From Arctopsyche grandis (lineage: Eukaryota; Arthropoda; Insecta; Trichoptera; Hydropsychidae), in contig NC_135359.1 in NCBI RefSeq assembly GCF_051622035.1, positions 31,463,501-31,527,500 of the forward strand: a stretch of DNA of 64,000 bases. The letters run 5' to 3'. This document shows positions 1-13,000 of the stretch, in pieces (within the stretch, counting starts at the first letter, position 1; each line of letters starts with the position of its first letter). A model generated the notes under the pieces. The model was not told the DNA's origin, searched no databases, and worked only from the letters and a program-made list of their open reading frames with translations. Both the position numbers and the translations under genes were made by a program.

Positions 1-1340
1 TTACTATTTACAATAGTCATTAATAACCTCCCTAAAGTACTACGCAATGCTTCATATCTCTTGTTTGCGGAGGACGTTAAATTATTATTTGCTGTTAAGG
101 ATGAGAGGCAAGCCTCTCTCCTTCAAGCGGATATTAACGCTGTTTTAGAGTTCAGTTCCTGTTTAGGGCTTGAACTTAATACTAGTAAATGTGCCATTAT
201 GAGTTATGGACGTGCGAATTCGCTCTATTGTCACGGATATTCCATTGGATCCGTATTGTTGATGCGTGTGGAATCTATGGTCGACTTGGGTATCACTTTT
301 GATCCTCAATTCACCTTTCACAACCACATCAAGACAGTCGCTGACGTTTCCTTTCGTCGTCTTGAGATATGCTAGATTATTCTCCAAACCCTTGTCTTCT
401 CGCTTGCTTTTCAACTCGCTTGTTAGAAGTAAGCTAGAGTATAATGCGATTGTGTGGAATCCGCATGAAGCAAACTACTCTCTAATTATCGTAAAAGTGC
501 AAAAAGTATTTCTTCGTTTTCTTTATAAGAAAGAGTATGGGTACTACCCATATCTCTATCCTACTCCTTTCCTTTTGGGCATGCTTGGGTATAATTCCCT
601 TAAACTTCGGAGAAACTTCTCGTTAATTCGTTTCGTTCTCCAGCTATTGCGTGGTAATACGTCATGCCCGTTGTTGCTGGAACAGTTGGGACTTTATGTC
701 CCTAATAATTATGTGCGTGGTAGACATCATCATTTAATGGTTGTACCTGCTGCTCGCACAGTTCTTTTTCGAATGGTTCCTATTCCAAGAGCTATTCGAC
801 TTCTTAATGAAATCGTTGCTGCCGTCCCTGAATGTGATATTTTCTACCTTGGGGAGCGTAGATTATCGGATATTATTTTAACATATTTATCTGGTAACCT
901 GCGCTCATCATTACTTTCTTAATTTGAATGTGATGTATGAGTGGAATCTTAATCTACTCTTTTCCATTTGGGCCTCGCTGTGATTTTATTTTTTATTCAT
1001 ATTTTGTTTTATTTTATTTTACTTTTTCTTTCTCCTTTGTACATTTTTATGTACTTTTTTTAATTTTGTTCAGTGTAAACAAAGAATGGGATTTATGGAT
1101 TTTATTTTTGATTTTTACACTTTTGTTTATTTTTTTTTTCTCTGATGTATTATTTTCCTTTTGTTACTTTTTTATTATTTTATTTTACCATGTTTTCCGC
1201 TTTTGCTTTTTTCCTTTATTTATATTTTACTTTTTATATCTTTATCAAATGTATGCCATTGTGGCTTCCTGTAACGCCACATTAGGTTCTTCCTGTAACG
1301 CCACAATGGTCCAAAACTATTAATAAATAAATAAATAAAT
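1..1340 (+). mobile_element. Jockey-like LINE, 3' half, frameshifted
   Basis: This is the 3' end of a non-LTR retrotransposon cut by the window edge. The first frame reads through the reverse transcriptase catalytic region as LFAED where an intact enzyme has FADD, followed by LGLELNTSKC and a VDLGITFD block. Around position 360 the reading frame shifts, and the C-terminal domain continues to a stop near 920 (LEYNAIVWNP, FLRFLYKKEYGYYP). A T-rich 3' UTR follows, with two copies of a CTGTAACGCCACA motif, and the element ends in an (AATA)n tail at about 1320-1340. The frameshift and altered catalytic residue mark it as dead. A 5'-truncated relative lies at 3040-3445 on the other strand. Confidence 0.8.
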
Positions 1341-1469
1341 ATATTGAAAAGAGTGAACCTTTTTGCTTTGGAGACGAGAAGAATGAGATTTTATAAGGTA
1401 TTGTATATTTTATACCAACAATTAAAATTTTATTTATTTGACGTTTGTTAAGATTTGACTTTTCTAAGA

Positions 1470-1600
1470 GAAAAACATCCCATTTCTGGTTTATTAAATT
1501 TAAAGATTTTTTTTATCACATTGATACAAGAATTATAGTTGAATTTTCTCGTGAAGCGCACACATGTTTAAGAGGTCGAATTAAATTATGTGTGAACCAA
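1470..1600 (+). repeat. Fragment of a dispersed 'acttccggt' repeat family
   Basis: The stretch from TTCTGGTTTATTAAATTTA through GATACAAGAATTATAGTTGA to ACACATGTTTAAGAGGTCGA recurs almost word for word at 28110-28220. Related pieces are at 15330-15535, 28690-28795 and 59290-59700. No coding potential was seen. The family was not identified. Confidence 0.5.
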
Positions 1601-1813
1601 TTTTTAATTTTTATTTTGGACATGTCTCGTTTTGAGAATGGGGGGCCTCACATGTACATATTATATCTTAGGGCCTCACTTGATCTTAATCCAGACCTAC
1701 GATAACATCGTGTCTCCGTGTGCGGCTCATACCTTCGTGAACACCTTGTGTCTTCGTGCGCACCTTACGTACATACATATGTATGTCTCCACAGCTTAAT
1801 AGCACATACATAT

Positions 1814-2197
1814 TGAAACGTATGCGAAAAAGGAGCGGTCGTTTTAATTGGTTTTGAGGATTAACTCCAGGCTTAATTTCAAGTTGGCTAACAATGGAGA
1901 CCCCCGAATCGACTAAGTCGCTTCCCACTAGAGCTCTCAGAACTGAAAGTGCAAAAGCGTGGGACTTAGTGCCTTGGACCGTGAGACTGCATATCCTTGT
2001 ACGTGCCTAAATAATAGGAAAGTAAAAGGACGTCAAAGATGCAGTGAGCGACCTGCCCTTTATAATCAGGTACTTAGGCCATATCAACACATTCTGAACG
2101 GAGCACTGGCAGTGCGTGGATCTCCGTAATCACCTAATAAATGCTGTGAAGCGACTTTGGCCTTTTATTTGGATCCTCCACCCACTCCTACGTAACA
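1814..2197 (+). mobile_element. Solo LTR, diverged copy
   Basis: This is a member of a solo LTR family found five times here. It ends in CTACGTAACA and is flanked by ATAT on both sides (1810-1813 and 2198-2201), a 4-bp target duplication. It has an AATAAA signal about 60 bp before its end, followed by the family block GGATCCTCCACCCACTCCTA. The 5' end is more diverged than in the other copies. No internal retroelement region was seen. Confidence 0.7.
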
Positions 2198-3039
2198 ATA
2201 TAATACAAAAACAGTCAAAATACCAACCCAACCGACTTAAACGGTTCACAGAGGCCCGATTGTTAATGAGACAATGAACCACCGAAAACAAACACCACAA
2301 TCTTACACATTTATGACAAATTTCCCGCTATTCGTCTTCGTTTGTGACCGTTTGGAACATACCGCAACACTCGTGCAAATATTGGGTGTTTGTAATAAGC
2401 TTTGTCTTGTCGCCCCCGCCTAACAATGAACTCGACCCCGCACCGGGATTACGTATGCAAATCAAGATATTCGCGGCGAATTAATCTTTGATGTCTCAAC
2501 GTATCCTTCCGGAACCCCGAAGGATTCGAAACGGGAATCAATTAGACTTACAGAGGATCGAAGCATCCTCTATCCCCCCCCCCCCGCTCCCTCTCCCTGC
2601 CCTCCCGGCTAATCTATCGCCATTAATCATGGCGGATTATTCCCCAAACAACGACCCGATACTGGATGGGGTAGGTTGTGTGTGTGTGTGTGTGCGATTC
2701 CTTGACCGGACTGATTCCCGGGAATCCGGGAATTATGTGCGGCCATTGTCGTCAACATAGTCTGTATGTGTGTTCCCGGGAAACTGGCTATCGGAGTTTG
2801 CCGATACCCGGAACCCGATCCGGAGTGTCGCCTCAATTGAGGTTTTAATTGCGGGCATTATGAGGGCAAAACGGCCAATAATGTCTCAAATATATATACA
2901 AGTTGCCCGAACAGAATGAATCATTAAAAAATATATAAAATTAGGTATGAGTGCTTATTCCAAAAACCATGTACGATCTTAATTAAAATATCTTGAGATC
3001 ATATACAAATTTGATGAGTCTACATTGTCAACTGAAGAA
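2198..3039. other. No gene seen; short GT repeat
   Basis: Nothing codes convincingly here. A C-run lies near 2575 and a (GT)n run at about 2676-2693. The base composition is more even than in the flanks, but I found no ORF with family resemblance. Confidence 0.4.
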
Positions 3040-3445
3040 TAGTTTATTTATTTAAGTTTAAGTTTTGACCATTGCGGCATTACAGGAGTCCCTAATGCTC
3101 CACAATGGTTGAAAAAATTTAGAGATATGAGAAAAATAAAAATATATACATATATACACAGACAAAAAATACATTTATACATAATTATACAAAACGATAG
3201 CAATATAATAATAGCAGATAAAGTAAAAAAAAAATCAAATAATAAAATACAAAGCACGGGAATGTCGCACCTATTATAGCAAGTAACAATATATAAGAAC
3301 GAGCCGCAAATACAAAACATCCCTGCGAGGCACAAATGGCAGAAAGTAAATAAAAAGTCCACTCATACATCACATTCAATTATGAAAATAATTATGAGCG
3401 CAGGCTACCAGATAACTAGGTTAAAATAATCTCTGATAACCTAAA
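3040..3445 (-). mobile_element. Jockey-like LINE 3' end, 5'-truncated
   Basis: Read on the minus strand, this repeats the last stretch of the element at 1-1340. It starts at the codons near the ORF stop (ATCTGGTAACCTGCGCTC, with changes). It continues through ATGTGATGTATGAGTGG and the T-rich UTR to the CCATTGTGG...CAATGG motif and a TAAATAAA tail. 5' truncation is usual for LINE insertions. Confidence 0.75.
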
Positions 3446-3452
3446 TAGAAAA

Positions 3453-3798
3453 TCTATATATATAAAAATGAATTTCTGCCTGTCCATGTGTCTCGAATAA
3501 GCTCCTAAGCCACTTAACTGATTACTATGGAACTTTCAGGATTTGTTGTATGCATGTCCGGGAAGATTATTGTGAAAAAAAATCTCGGAAAAGGAACGGA
3601 AACGGAAAAAACGGGAATGAAACGGAAAAGTGTCATTACAACGCTATAGTTTCAAATTTTTTCGCGTCGCGACCAACGTGTTCGCTGACAAATGGGAACG
3701 AGAACGGGAACAGGAACGGGAACGAGAATGGGAACGGGAACGGGAACGGGAATTGTATGCGTTATTGTGGCATTGAAACGCATGCCGGGTTCAGCTAG
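3453..3798 (+). mobile_element. Non-autonomous Helitron
   Basis: The element starts with TCTATATATATAAAAATGAA and ends GCCGGGTTCAGCTAG. It sits between an A and a T with no target duplication, which is the Helitron signature (5' TC, 3' CTAG). The interior contains an expandable GGGAAC hexamer run at about 3697-3754. It has no ORF of its own. A minus-strand copy is at 55717-55992 and the start of a third is at the window end. Confidence 0.75.
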
Positions 3799-3799
3799 T

Positions 3800-5814
3800 A
3801 ATAATTAAAAGCAAAAAAAAAAGTTCAATTTTATATTAAACCAGTGGTTTTACCCGGCTTCACTCGGTATTTGTAATATAAATCGATTAAACATGGATAA
3901 TCTAATGTAAACGTTTTATTAAATTTATTTGAATAGTTTTATTTTATTTAAATTCATTTGAATATATTCATTTGCTGTTTTATTAAAGTTAACAGCACGG
4001 ATTCTACCACCCAAACCTTACATACATTAAACCTTACAAAGTGTCATTCGATATCAGAGACTTTGTAAAATTAAATTAGATTAACTATGTATATAGCTGA
4101 AAATTTCCGGACATCACCTTACGCTACTTAGGCGCAAAAAAGTTGAGGAAAAACCTTCAAAAAGTTCAGACTCTTTCAAAAAGACAATTTTTCAGCACTC
4201 GACTTGATTTTTTACTACTAAAATTATAATTCCCAACTTATGTACTCGGTGTTGCTCGGGCATTTTTCTATGAATCCCCTTCGACCCCATACTCTAAGAC
4301 CTTTCAAAATATACATATCTACATATGTATGTACGATCTAAGCTAGAGGTATCGCAAGATAGTACATGCATATACCTACTATATTTGCAATACGAAAAGA
4401 CACACTTTGAGCGTTTTTGTATGGAAACCCGTCTTTCCAAAAGATACCCAATAAAATTAACCCTTATTTGAAAACCGTGGACATGTAGACAAACAAGCAT
4501 TCAAAAACTCATTTCTATATGCTTACATAAATGTATGATCTGGTTGTCAGGAGACATAGAAGGCAGAGTGAAATCAGACTCGTTGATTGGTTAAAAACAT
4601 TGCTTACTAGGCGGAGCGCCGCAACGGTCTATCACATTACATGTTACCAACTTCATCATTCATTTTACTTATGCATACCAACCCAATCATTCATTCATCT
4701 AGATTATAAAAATAAATCGCATATATATTTACATACATAAAAGATACGTTAAAATAAATAATTAATATATAATAAATATTTTATTCTCCAAATTATCGAA
4801 TAGATTTTTTTAAAGTTCATATATTCAACATAAATAAATGCTAATTTCATTTGCACTTCTTCAACAATCAAATTTGTAGTTAATAAAAAATCAAGTTTTA
4901 CAAACATTTTTAGTGTAAATAAAATTTTCCAATGAAAAGTCAATTTGATATCAAACTTAAAATAGTTTTCTTTCTGAAAATTTGTCGACCTTTGTTCACG
5001 CATTTCGACAAATTACCATAGCGATTCCCAAGCTTATTCTCTGATGAATAAACTTTTCTCTATGGGACACATTGATGGACTTTTACTTTCATATCTACAT
5101 ACATAATTGATTTAAATAATTTGAAGCAAAACGAATAAAAGAAGAGGAAAATTTTATATGATTTGAATTGGAAACTTTATATCAAAAGATTTACATACAT
5201 ATGTAATTAAATTTACTGAGAATATTTGTTGGCTTTTTTTAAAGATTTTCTCAAGACCATCTCAGTTAGTATAATTTGTCAAAATAAATTTTGTTTAAAG
5301 TTTAATTCAATTATCACAAATTATTTTAATCCGACTGATTTATAATTAATTATTTACTACGAACAAATAACAATCATCAAGAGTGGTATATATGTACATA
5401 TTTACACACTTTCGACACACATAACTGAACTTTCTTAGCACCACCGTGACCGTGGAAGTATATAATATTTACCCGCACATAAAACTACTACTTGCTCAAA
5501 GATTACAAAAATCTGATAGCAATTTAATTACAAAAATTACGACGCAAAGCCTCGTTCATACACACACGTCAAAGACTGCATTAAATTATTAACACATTTT
5601 ATAATATACATTTAAATCAACCTCCATCCTAAAAATAAGAGTTACTTTCATCATCAAGCTTACATACATTTCAATCAAATTTACTTTTCAACGATGACTA
5701 TCTCATTAATTTATGACTCCTTCCGATTGCAAAGGATATCAGATAAACAATAAAATCAGAAAATCTTAAGTAAAACTTCTTTTCAGAGCACAATAAGTGA
5801 TTTTGAATTCTAAA
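3800..5814. other. AT-rich intergenic DNA, no gene seen
   Basis: I see no protein family in this stretch. It carries scattered TACATACATATGTATG-type runs common in insect DNA. At about 4528-4710 a segment (TGATCTGGTTGTCAGGAGAC onward) recurs loosely at 60995-61200, so it is probably a dispersed repeat. Confidence 0.4.
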
Positions 5815-6990
5815 TGCTTTTTATTATTACTAAATTATGTTCACAATACATCTTATCTTAATATTAGTACAGCATAATAGGAAAAAGACCTCAAAAACCT
5901 ATATACAATTCATATAAATGCTCATAATACAGTTTATACATAATATTAACTAAAGACTCTCTAAAGTCGATGATCTAAATCAGATTGTGTTTAGTAAATC
6001 TGTGTTTATACCTGAAGGTTAAAGACATTTTGTTGTAATTATCGAGACTCTTCACAAGTGTATTAGTATGATTATTAGTGATTCTGTCATAGAATCTACT
6101 GGTTAGTTTGTTAGTAATGTTTGTAACTAACGGAATATTATTTATAGCATGTAGATTTTTCAGATTAGTATACATGAGTGTGTTATAATTTATTGTTAGG
6201 AATTTATTTTATATAATTTGAAGTTTGGAAAGGTTAGTATTGGAGGCGTTATTCCATAAAAATGCAGCATAGATATAGTTAATATTATTTTATTTTATTT
6301 TGAGTTTATAAAGAACTATGGCAATCAAATATTGGGTATATTGGAGACATACCACGTGTCGCCTTGTATTTCGCTGCCTCAATGTAAGGGACCCATCTTA
6401 TTCTTTGATCGAACGTTACTCCTAAATATTTTATTACCGATTGCCATTTCAGACTTCCTCCAAAGAGGATTTTCAGATCTGAACTTGGCATATGCTTTCT
6501 AATACTAAATAAGATCGCGTCTGTAATGGTTAGATTAATTTAAATTTCCCACTTAGTGAAGTGTTGCAAGTTAGAGGTTTTTACGAATAGTGTATGGTTT
6601 GGTGCTACTTGTAAATTAAGCGATATCATCTGCATATAGAGCTATGTTACAGTTTTTATGAAAATAAGAGTGGGCCAAGCAAGCTTCCTTGCGGAACGCC
6701 AGCCATTATTTTCGGAGATGATAATTCATTATTTACATTAAGTGTCTACGATTTAGGTATGATCTGATTATGAGAATTACATAGATAGTTTGGTATTTTG
6801 TTAATAATGAGCATATAAATGAGTCCATCCGAATGAGTCTTTGTGAATATATCGAGACATACCATTCCGCTACTTCTCTTTATATTAAAGTGTTTCGTCA
6901 CGTGTTCGGTTACATAGTCTTATTAGTTGTTGGGTCATGGAATGTCCAATGCGAAATCCAAATTGTATATTAATGAATTTCTTAACTATG
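5815..6990 (-). mobile_element. Degenerate Jockey-like LINE
   Basis: On the minus strand, from the high coordinates down, the remains read AGVPQGSLLGP (an RT core motif, near 6680-6715), then IKYLGVTFDQRIRWVPYIEAA, then a C-terminal block NLKNLHAINNIPLVTNIT, then a 3' UTR near 5820-5950. Many stops and frame changes interrupt it. Its 3' UTR is shared with the fragment at 29517-29745. Confidence 0.7.
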
Positions 6991-7174
6991 TACAATAATT
7001 AAATTGGATTCATAGAACTGTTCACGTAACGATGCGTTGCAAAATAAATGTACCTATACTTTTTTACTATCTGACTATACATTCAATCAGGAAGCTTAGT
7101 CTCAACATTCAACCCCTTAAACATTTCCACGAAACTTCAAATCGCCTATAACTTATTCTTAGTCGAATGAGTAT

Positions 7175-7524
7175 TGTTGCGTTGGCGTGGATTCAGGATC
7201 AAAATGAAAGGCCAAAGTTGCTTCACAGCACTTATTCCAAGATTCAAGAGTTCCACACGTAACTATCACTCACTCAAAAATAATCAGATCTACCGTATAT
7301 ATGTACCTCCTTACAAAGGACAAGTTGCCCAACACAGCTTCCCCGATCCATTTATGTGCCTATTGTCTAGGCACGTAAGGTCTACCATGGTGAGCCTATT
7401 GTTCTGTGAGACCTCCAGCGTATCCTTTGTTCGGGCACTTATTCGCCTAATCCGGGGTCTCTATTGTTCACCCATGAATGCACTTAGACAGTGGATACCA
7501 TCTCTCTCATGTTCCTACGTTACA
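7175..7524 (-). mobile_element. Solo LTR, most diverged copy
   Basis: This is a minus-strand member of the solo LTR family. It starts TGTTGCGTTGG and ends CTACGTTACA, with GTAT on both sides (7171-7174, 7525-7528). The AAGGCCAAAGT block near the polyadenylation end is kept. Confidence 0.6.
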
Positions 7525-7699
7525 GTATTTATAAAAATTTCTATAGAAAATGCTACATCATGAAATAGCCGTAGCGATTCATCACTAATCTTTTTTCTAA
7601 TGACTTTACGTTCATTTTCAAATATGAATCGACAGTATGTACGTACGTATGTATATTGTAGAATATAAATGCATATTATTCTACAGTACAAATCAATGT

Positions 7700-8480
7700 C
7701 CAGGTGTATAATATAGCAATGCGCATTGCGGAGAAAATTCGCGCGTTTTGTTTTGCACCGCGGCACATGTGCTGATTTGGTGCATTTTCAGCACACAGAA
7801 ACGAGGCCGAAACGAACGATTTTTTCCCAGAAAACAATATCTTATACACGGCACACAAAGTTACGTCGAACGGTGAGTGTAGAGCTAATAAATCACAAGC
7901 GCCTGTCGCTCCCGACTCGAAAAATAAAATTAAAACCAAAGTAAATTCGCCATCATTACTATTTGAGCTCGCTTATCTCTCTTTGATATTTGTTTGCTCG
8001 TGTCAAGCCTCTGGTCTAGAGACGTGTCTCTGAAATTAATTTAGTCTCGAGGTGGTCCTGGAAGATTTAGCACAGCCCGCCGAGCCGTCGTTTCAGATGT
8101 GAAAATTTCGTCAAATTACTCTCTAGTAATAATAATTGGAGCGATAAAAGCGAACCCGTCTTAATGGCAGCTCGTTAAGCAATACACGATTTCGGTACGG
8201 CGAACATGCTCGCATTCCAAATTTAATAGTTTTCGTTCATTTTTTCACTGTTTGGCCACTGGGTGAGTGCTGCAGCAATGTCGCTTGATGATATTTTAAT
8301 TTTTTTAAATTTTTCACTTTGAGGTTTTTGCGTTCGTTCGGCGCGAAAAACAAAGTATGCCCGAGAGCTCTTTTCGACCGCTCCGTGAAAAATACGAGAA
8401 TTTTTAACTAGATTTCATTAAAAATTTATTCCAAGCTCTTCAAGCGTTTCGAATTACTTAAATTCCACGTGTACCTCAGT
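7700..8480 (+). promoter_or_regulatory. Possible promoter / 5' UTR region of the transporter
   Basis: This block is less AT-rich than its surroundings and contains several splice-donor-like strings, for example AACGGTGAGTGT near 7871 and ACTGGGTGAGTGC near 8259. The first coding exon of the transporter at 10082 follows a plausible acceptor (TTTTACCACACAG, ending 10067), which implies a non-coding exon upstream. The link is inference; no core promoter motif decides it. Confidence 0.25.
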
Positions 8481-8961
8481 GGACAAGTAATATAAAACAG
8501 TATCTGTTTTTTAATCGCTTTTTTTTTCACCTACATATAATGGAAACGCAATAAAGCAAACTCGCATTGATTTGATGCTCATTTCATTAATTTCAGATAC
8601 AACTTTTTAATAATCGAATTTCTGATACTTATTTTTGCCCGTCAATAAATCATTTTAAATTTACCCGTTTAAAAAAAAAGTTTGAAAATTCATGAAAAAA
8701 TCATTATAACATAAAGTTCCATAGATTTTTTTTCATATTTTTCATACTTTTGATATTTTTAAACAGCTCAAATTTCCTACTGATCGCGATATCAAATTTT
8801 CAAAAAGAAATCTTTTTATAAAAAGTTATTTTTGTTTTTAATGAATATAAAAAAAACGAAATAATTTATATATAAATTAAACGAACTATGTAGATCGAAT
8901 AATAATATACATAAATTAAATAAAAAGCTCAATTTTGCATAGAAATAATTTACATACATAT

Positions 8962-9196
8962 GAGCCGTTATATTTGAAAGTACCGTAAGTCCACTTTTCT
9001 TCATTTCGACAAACATTTCGCAAAACATTAAATATAATGTTTTGCGTTTAACAATATTTAAAAATACTGGTGGCCTGTAATACGTTTATTCTGCTTTCCA
9101 AATATTCTGGACATATCGAATTAAAATAACTGATGACAAGAATAGTGTTTTTGGAACTGAAAATAGGACTTCCGCCACATTCAAATATTACGGCTC
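8962..9196. mobile_element. MITE with GAGCCGTTATA inverted ends
   Basis: The ends GAGCCGTTATATTTGAAAGT and, inverted, GAGCCGTAATATTTGAATGT are about 20 bp and nearly identical. The interior is short and non-coding. A second copy at about 12924-13462 keeps the same ends and interior. The target duplication is unclear. Confidence 0.6.
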
Positions 9197-9509
9197 ATAA
9201 ATATAAAGGTTTTTCAAAAGTTTACCCTTCCTAGAATTATGTAAGTAATTATAAATTGTTATTGAATTAAAAGTTAAAAAACAAATTTATAAAGTAATGA
9301 ACAACCTAAAAATCATCGCTAAGATGATTTTTTTCATATTATATAACCCAATATTTGAAAAGTTACAGTCAACTATTGATACATTTACGCTGAAACAAAA
9401 ACTATCAAAATATAAATAGGAAAATATGAAAATAATCATCAAACAGAAACACCTACATATATTTAAAGTAAATTTAATGGCTGAGAAAACATTTTCAATA
9501 CCGTTTTAT

Positions 9510-9745
9510 CGATAAATGGTTTATAAGGTATCATCAGCCATTCGCCATCCACTGCTGGATGAAGGCCTCTCCAAAACGCCTTCATTCGTCTCTTTTTTGA
9601 GCAACTCTCATTCATCTCATTCACATTTTTTTCTGATTTCATCCACACATCTCCCCTATGCCTTTCTTCGCACCTTTTCACATTCTCTCGGGTACTATTC
9701 GAGCACTTCTTGTGTCCATTTATCGTTTGTTCCACTAGCTACGAC
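9510..9745 (-). mobile_element. LINE C-terminal fragment
   Basis: The minus strand encodes scrambled pieces of the ORF2 tail also seen at 19380-19830 and 46200-46580, including the end spelled by CACTGCTGGATGAAGGCCTC. Only the last quarter of the ORF remains. Confidence 0.55.
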
Positions 9746-10081
9746 CCACCCATTGCCATTTCAAATTCTTTATTATCAGTAATACTATTTCTTATTGTTA
9801 TTTCCGTTCAATTGCATAATTGATAGCCTCATTTAGATAAGCCTGAATTTTGAAATAAAATAAAATATTTCATCAGAAATTACGTAACTTTAAAAAAAAC
9901 CTTAATTTTTATCTACGCCTCCATTGCTAGCTACTATCTTTCTAATTACGATAAGTCATTTTACGACTAATGCCCAAATTTTTAAATCTTATTCAAACAC
10001 ACTATTCATGCAACGGAATGAAATAACAATTTTACCAGTCTTATTGTCGTTCGTTTTACCACACAGATTATAACCATCGAA

Positions 10082-13000
10082 ATGAACGAGACAAACATGG
10101 AGAACGTCACCGAAGGAATCACCGAAAAAGTGGTCGAATTCGACTTATCCGACTACGTTGTATTCGCCATGATGATTATGATCTCCACACTGGTCGGAAT
10201 ATATTTCGGATGCTTTGGAAGCAAACAGAAAACAGCCAAAGAATACCTTCTGGGAGGGAAAACAATGAAAGTACTACCTGTCGGATTTTCCTTGGTTGCT
10301 AGGTATAACAAAATTATACACCCATATATTTTCCCCAAAATCTTTATATGAAAATCGGTAAATTACCTTCGTGGGTTAAATATAGGTACAACCCCCTACC
10401 TTCACTAGTATTATTAAAAGTTGCATATCATTATAAAACATTGTGACAATGTACCTGTTGAATGTGGTCTCCGTAGTGATTGTTTAAGCGCCTTTGTCAA
10501 TCATCTTCTTCAATATATGTATGAACATTTAGAAATAATGCACATTTTACATGGTACTGTCTTTTCAAAACGAAAAATTCGAGCTGTTTCGTTGAAATTT
10601 TATAGTCACAGTCAGACAGTTATATATACCAAAATGACCCTTTGGATCATTTTCGGTAAAATCTTATCCTTGCTTGACAGTGATCGATAGCTGTGTATCA
10701 ACAAGTTCTCCTATATGTTTTCAAATATGGGAGAACTTGTCAAGCAAGGATAAACACTACTATACAATTTCAACGAAACAGCTCGAATGCTTCGTTTTGA
10801 AAAGACGGTAACATGTACGCCACATTTTTTCTATATGTTTAAAACTATCTAAAAAAACCACGTCCCACATCCCACGCTGTGCGATTTCGTCCTTAGTGTC
10901 CGGAGTTTGTGAAGAGACATCGTAGGGGGTCGACCGGGTATACATTAAGCACGTAGAGAAGGTCACATAACCATCAGAAAATTTTTGTATTAAGATTGGG
11001 AGAAAAAAATTATCCTATCGATGGGGTACTTCAAAATTCCAGCAGCATAGCTCGGTCGTTAAGCTTCCGCTAAGGGCCAGGCCGCACCGTGCGACTTGCG
11101 AGCGACTTGGTTGAGGGCGACCAGACCAATGCATGTAGGTAGATGGGACATGCCACACCCGTCAACTTGTTTGTCGCACACATTTCCATACATTTTTTCG
11201 TGTCGCGCAACTAGTCGGCCGACAAAGTTGCACGGTGTGGCCCGGCCCTAAGCGTCGAGAGGCACCGGGTTCGATCCCATGAGCTTACCTCGATTGAAAA
11301 GAATATCTGTATTGCTGCTGGTCAGACCTGGATGTTTGTGGTCGATCGTTTCCTATCAGAGTTTGCCCATTTTCTCTGATTTCATTGTTGAAACGGTTTC
11401 CGATTAATTAAGCTTATTGTAAAAAACTAAATGTATGTAAGCTTATTGTAAATCATATTAACAATTAGATACAACATAAATTCTTATTGAATACTTATCT
11501 CACAGATAAAACCGACTGAGGAGATATACATTGAAATGTCAGATTTGACATATTTGGCCAAAAATCAATATATATCGTGTATTATATTACATGAAGCTAT
11601 ACGCCAAATTTGAAATTTATATATATACATATGAGAGTTAAAACTATAAATATTTAAATGTTAGAGATAACGAGAACCTATAGAGCAAATTTTATAAAAT
11701 ATAGGCGTTTAATCAATTAAAATCTTATATGGCCATATCAAGGCGAACAGGTTGGAAGACACGGGACGAACGCTTATTAAACGTCAGGAAGGTTTACGGG
11801 CCCCGTTTTTAAAACGCGTTGTATACGATATTTTATCTCCAACGTAATGGCGGACGATACATTAACGTGTATTGATGACCAAAATGAGCAATTTGGCAAA
11901 GTATGAAAACGATCGGATAAGATATAAAAATGACCACTAACACGAAAGCCATGTGAAACGTAAAGGAGGTATGTAAAAATTGGCTAAAAATCCTTCCTAC
12001 CTACTATGTCACCACTATTTGAGTACGATTAATGTACAATAAAATTTATGTACAATTCATAGATGTCTCGTTAATTTGCGAGTTTTCAGTGTCTCGTAAT
12101 TCAGCGACTTGTAAATTAAAAATGCTGTATTGTTTGTAATTGGCCAGAAAGGCGCATTGGGACTTACCTGTAAGGCCTTCCTGGTATATAAAATTTAATA
12201 AAAAAAAATGTCTCGGCAAACAAAGAGTGTATATTTTAATAATATTTAAATTTGCAGTAGTATATCAGGAATTACCTTGATCGGTGTGCCGTCTGAAGTA
12301 TACACTGACACGGCTATATACAGTTTGATGATTCCATCTTTGCTCATCGCTTGCGGTTTGGTCAGCCTCCTGTTCCTGCCCGTCTTGTACAATTTGAATA
12401 TCACCAGTGTCTATGAGGTATTTTCAATATTATTAATATTTATTCTAACCGGCTTTCGAATCTACTTCGAATAATATTACCCACGCGTCGCGGTATGTTA
12501 TTGTGAAACCCAATTTTAATCACTTGAATCAACATTGCAGTATTTGGAGATGAGATACAGCAGAACCACGAGGTCTATAGCCTCTTGTCTTTATACGATA
12601 CAGTGTTTGATGTTTCTACCTGCTGTGATATACATACCGTCAATCTCGTTGAGTCAAGGTAATTAACGTATACCAGTTTTTATTTACGAAATATAGATAA
12701 AAATACTACGTGTAGATGTGCTATTTTTACGATGTTGATTTGTATTGCAGTTACTGGAATCAATTTGCATGTGATAACGACTGGAATCACTTCTGTATGC
12801 GTTTTCTACACGATGATTGTAAGTGTTTATTTATTAAACACCTCTTTATATTTACATATTGATATTATACAGTTCTAAAAGATCTAATCAAATTAATAGT
12901 TTTGTATCGAGAAAAATATACTTAAGCGGTTATATTTGAAAGTAGCCGATGCCCAATTTCCAGTTTCAAAAACACTATTTCTGTTTGAATTAATTTACAA

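Noticed and set aside
937-1323. 128-residue Phe-rich ORF
   Set aside because: It is the T-rich 3' UTR of the LINE; the minus-strand partner at 3048-3362 shows the same false frame.
7174-7563. 129-residue ORF
   Set aside because: It runs through a solo LTR in the sense opposite to the LTR and has no protein resemblance.
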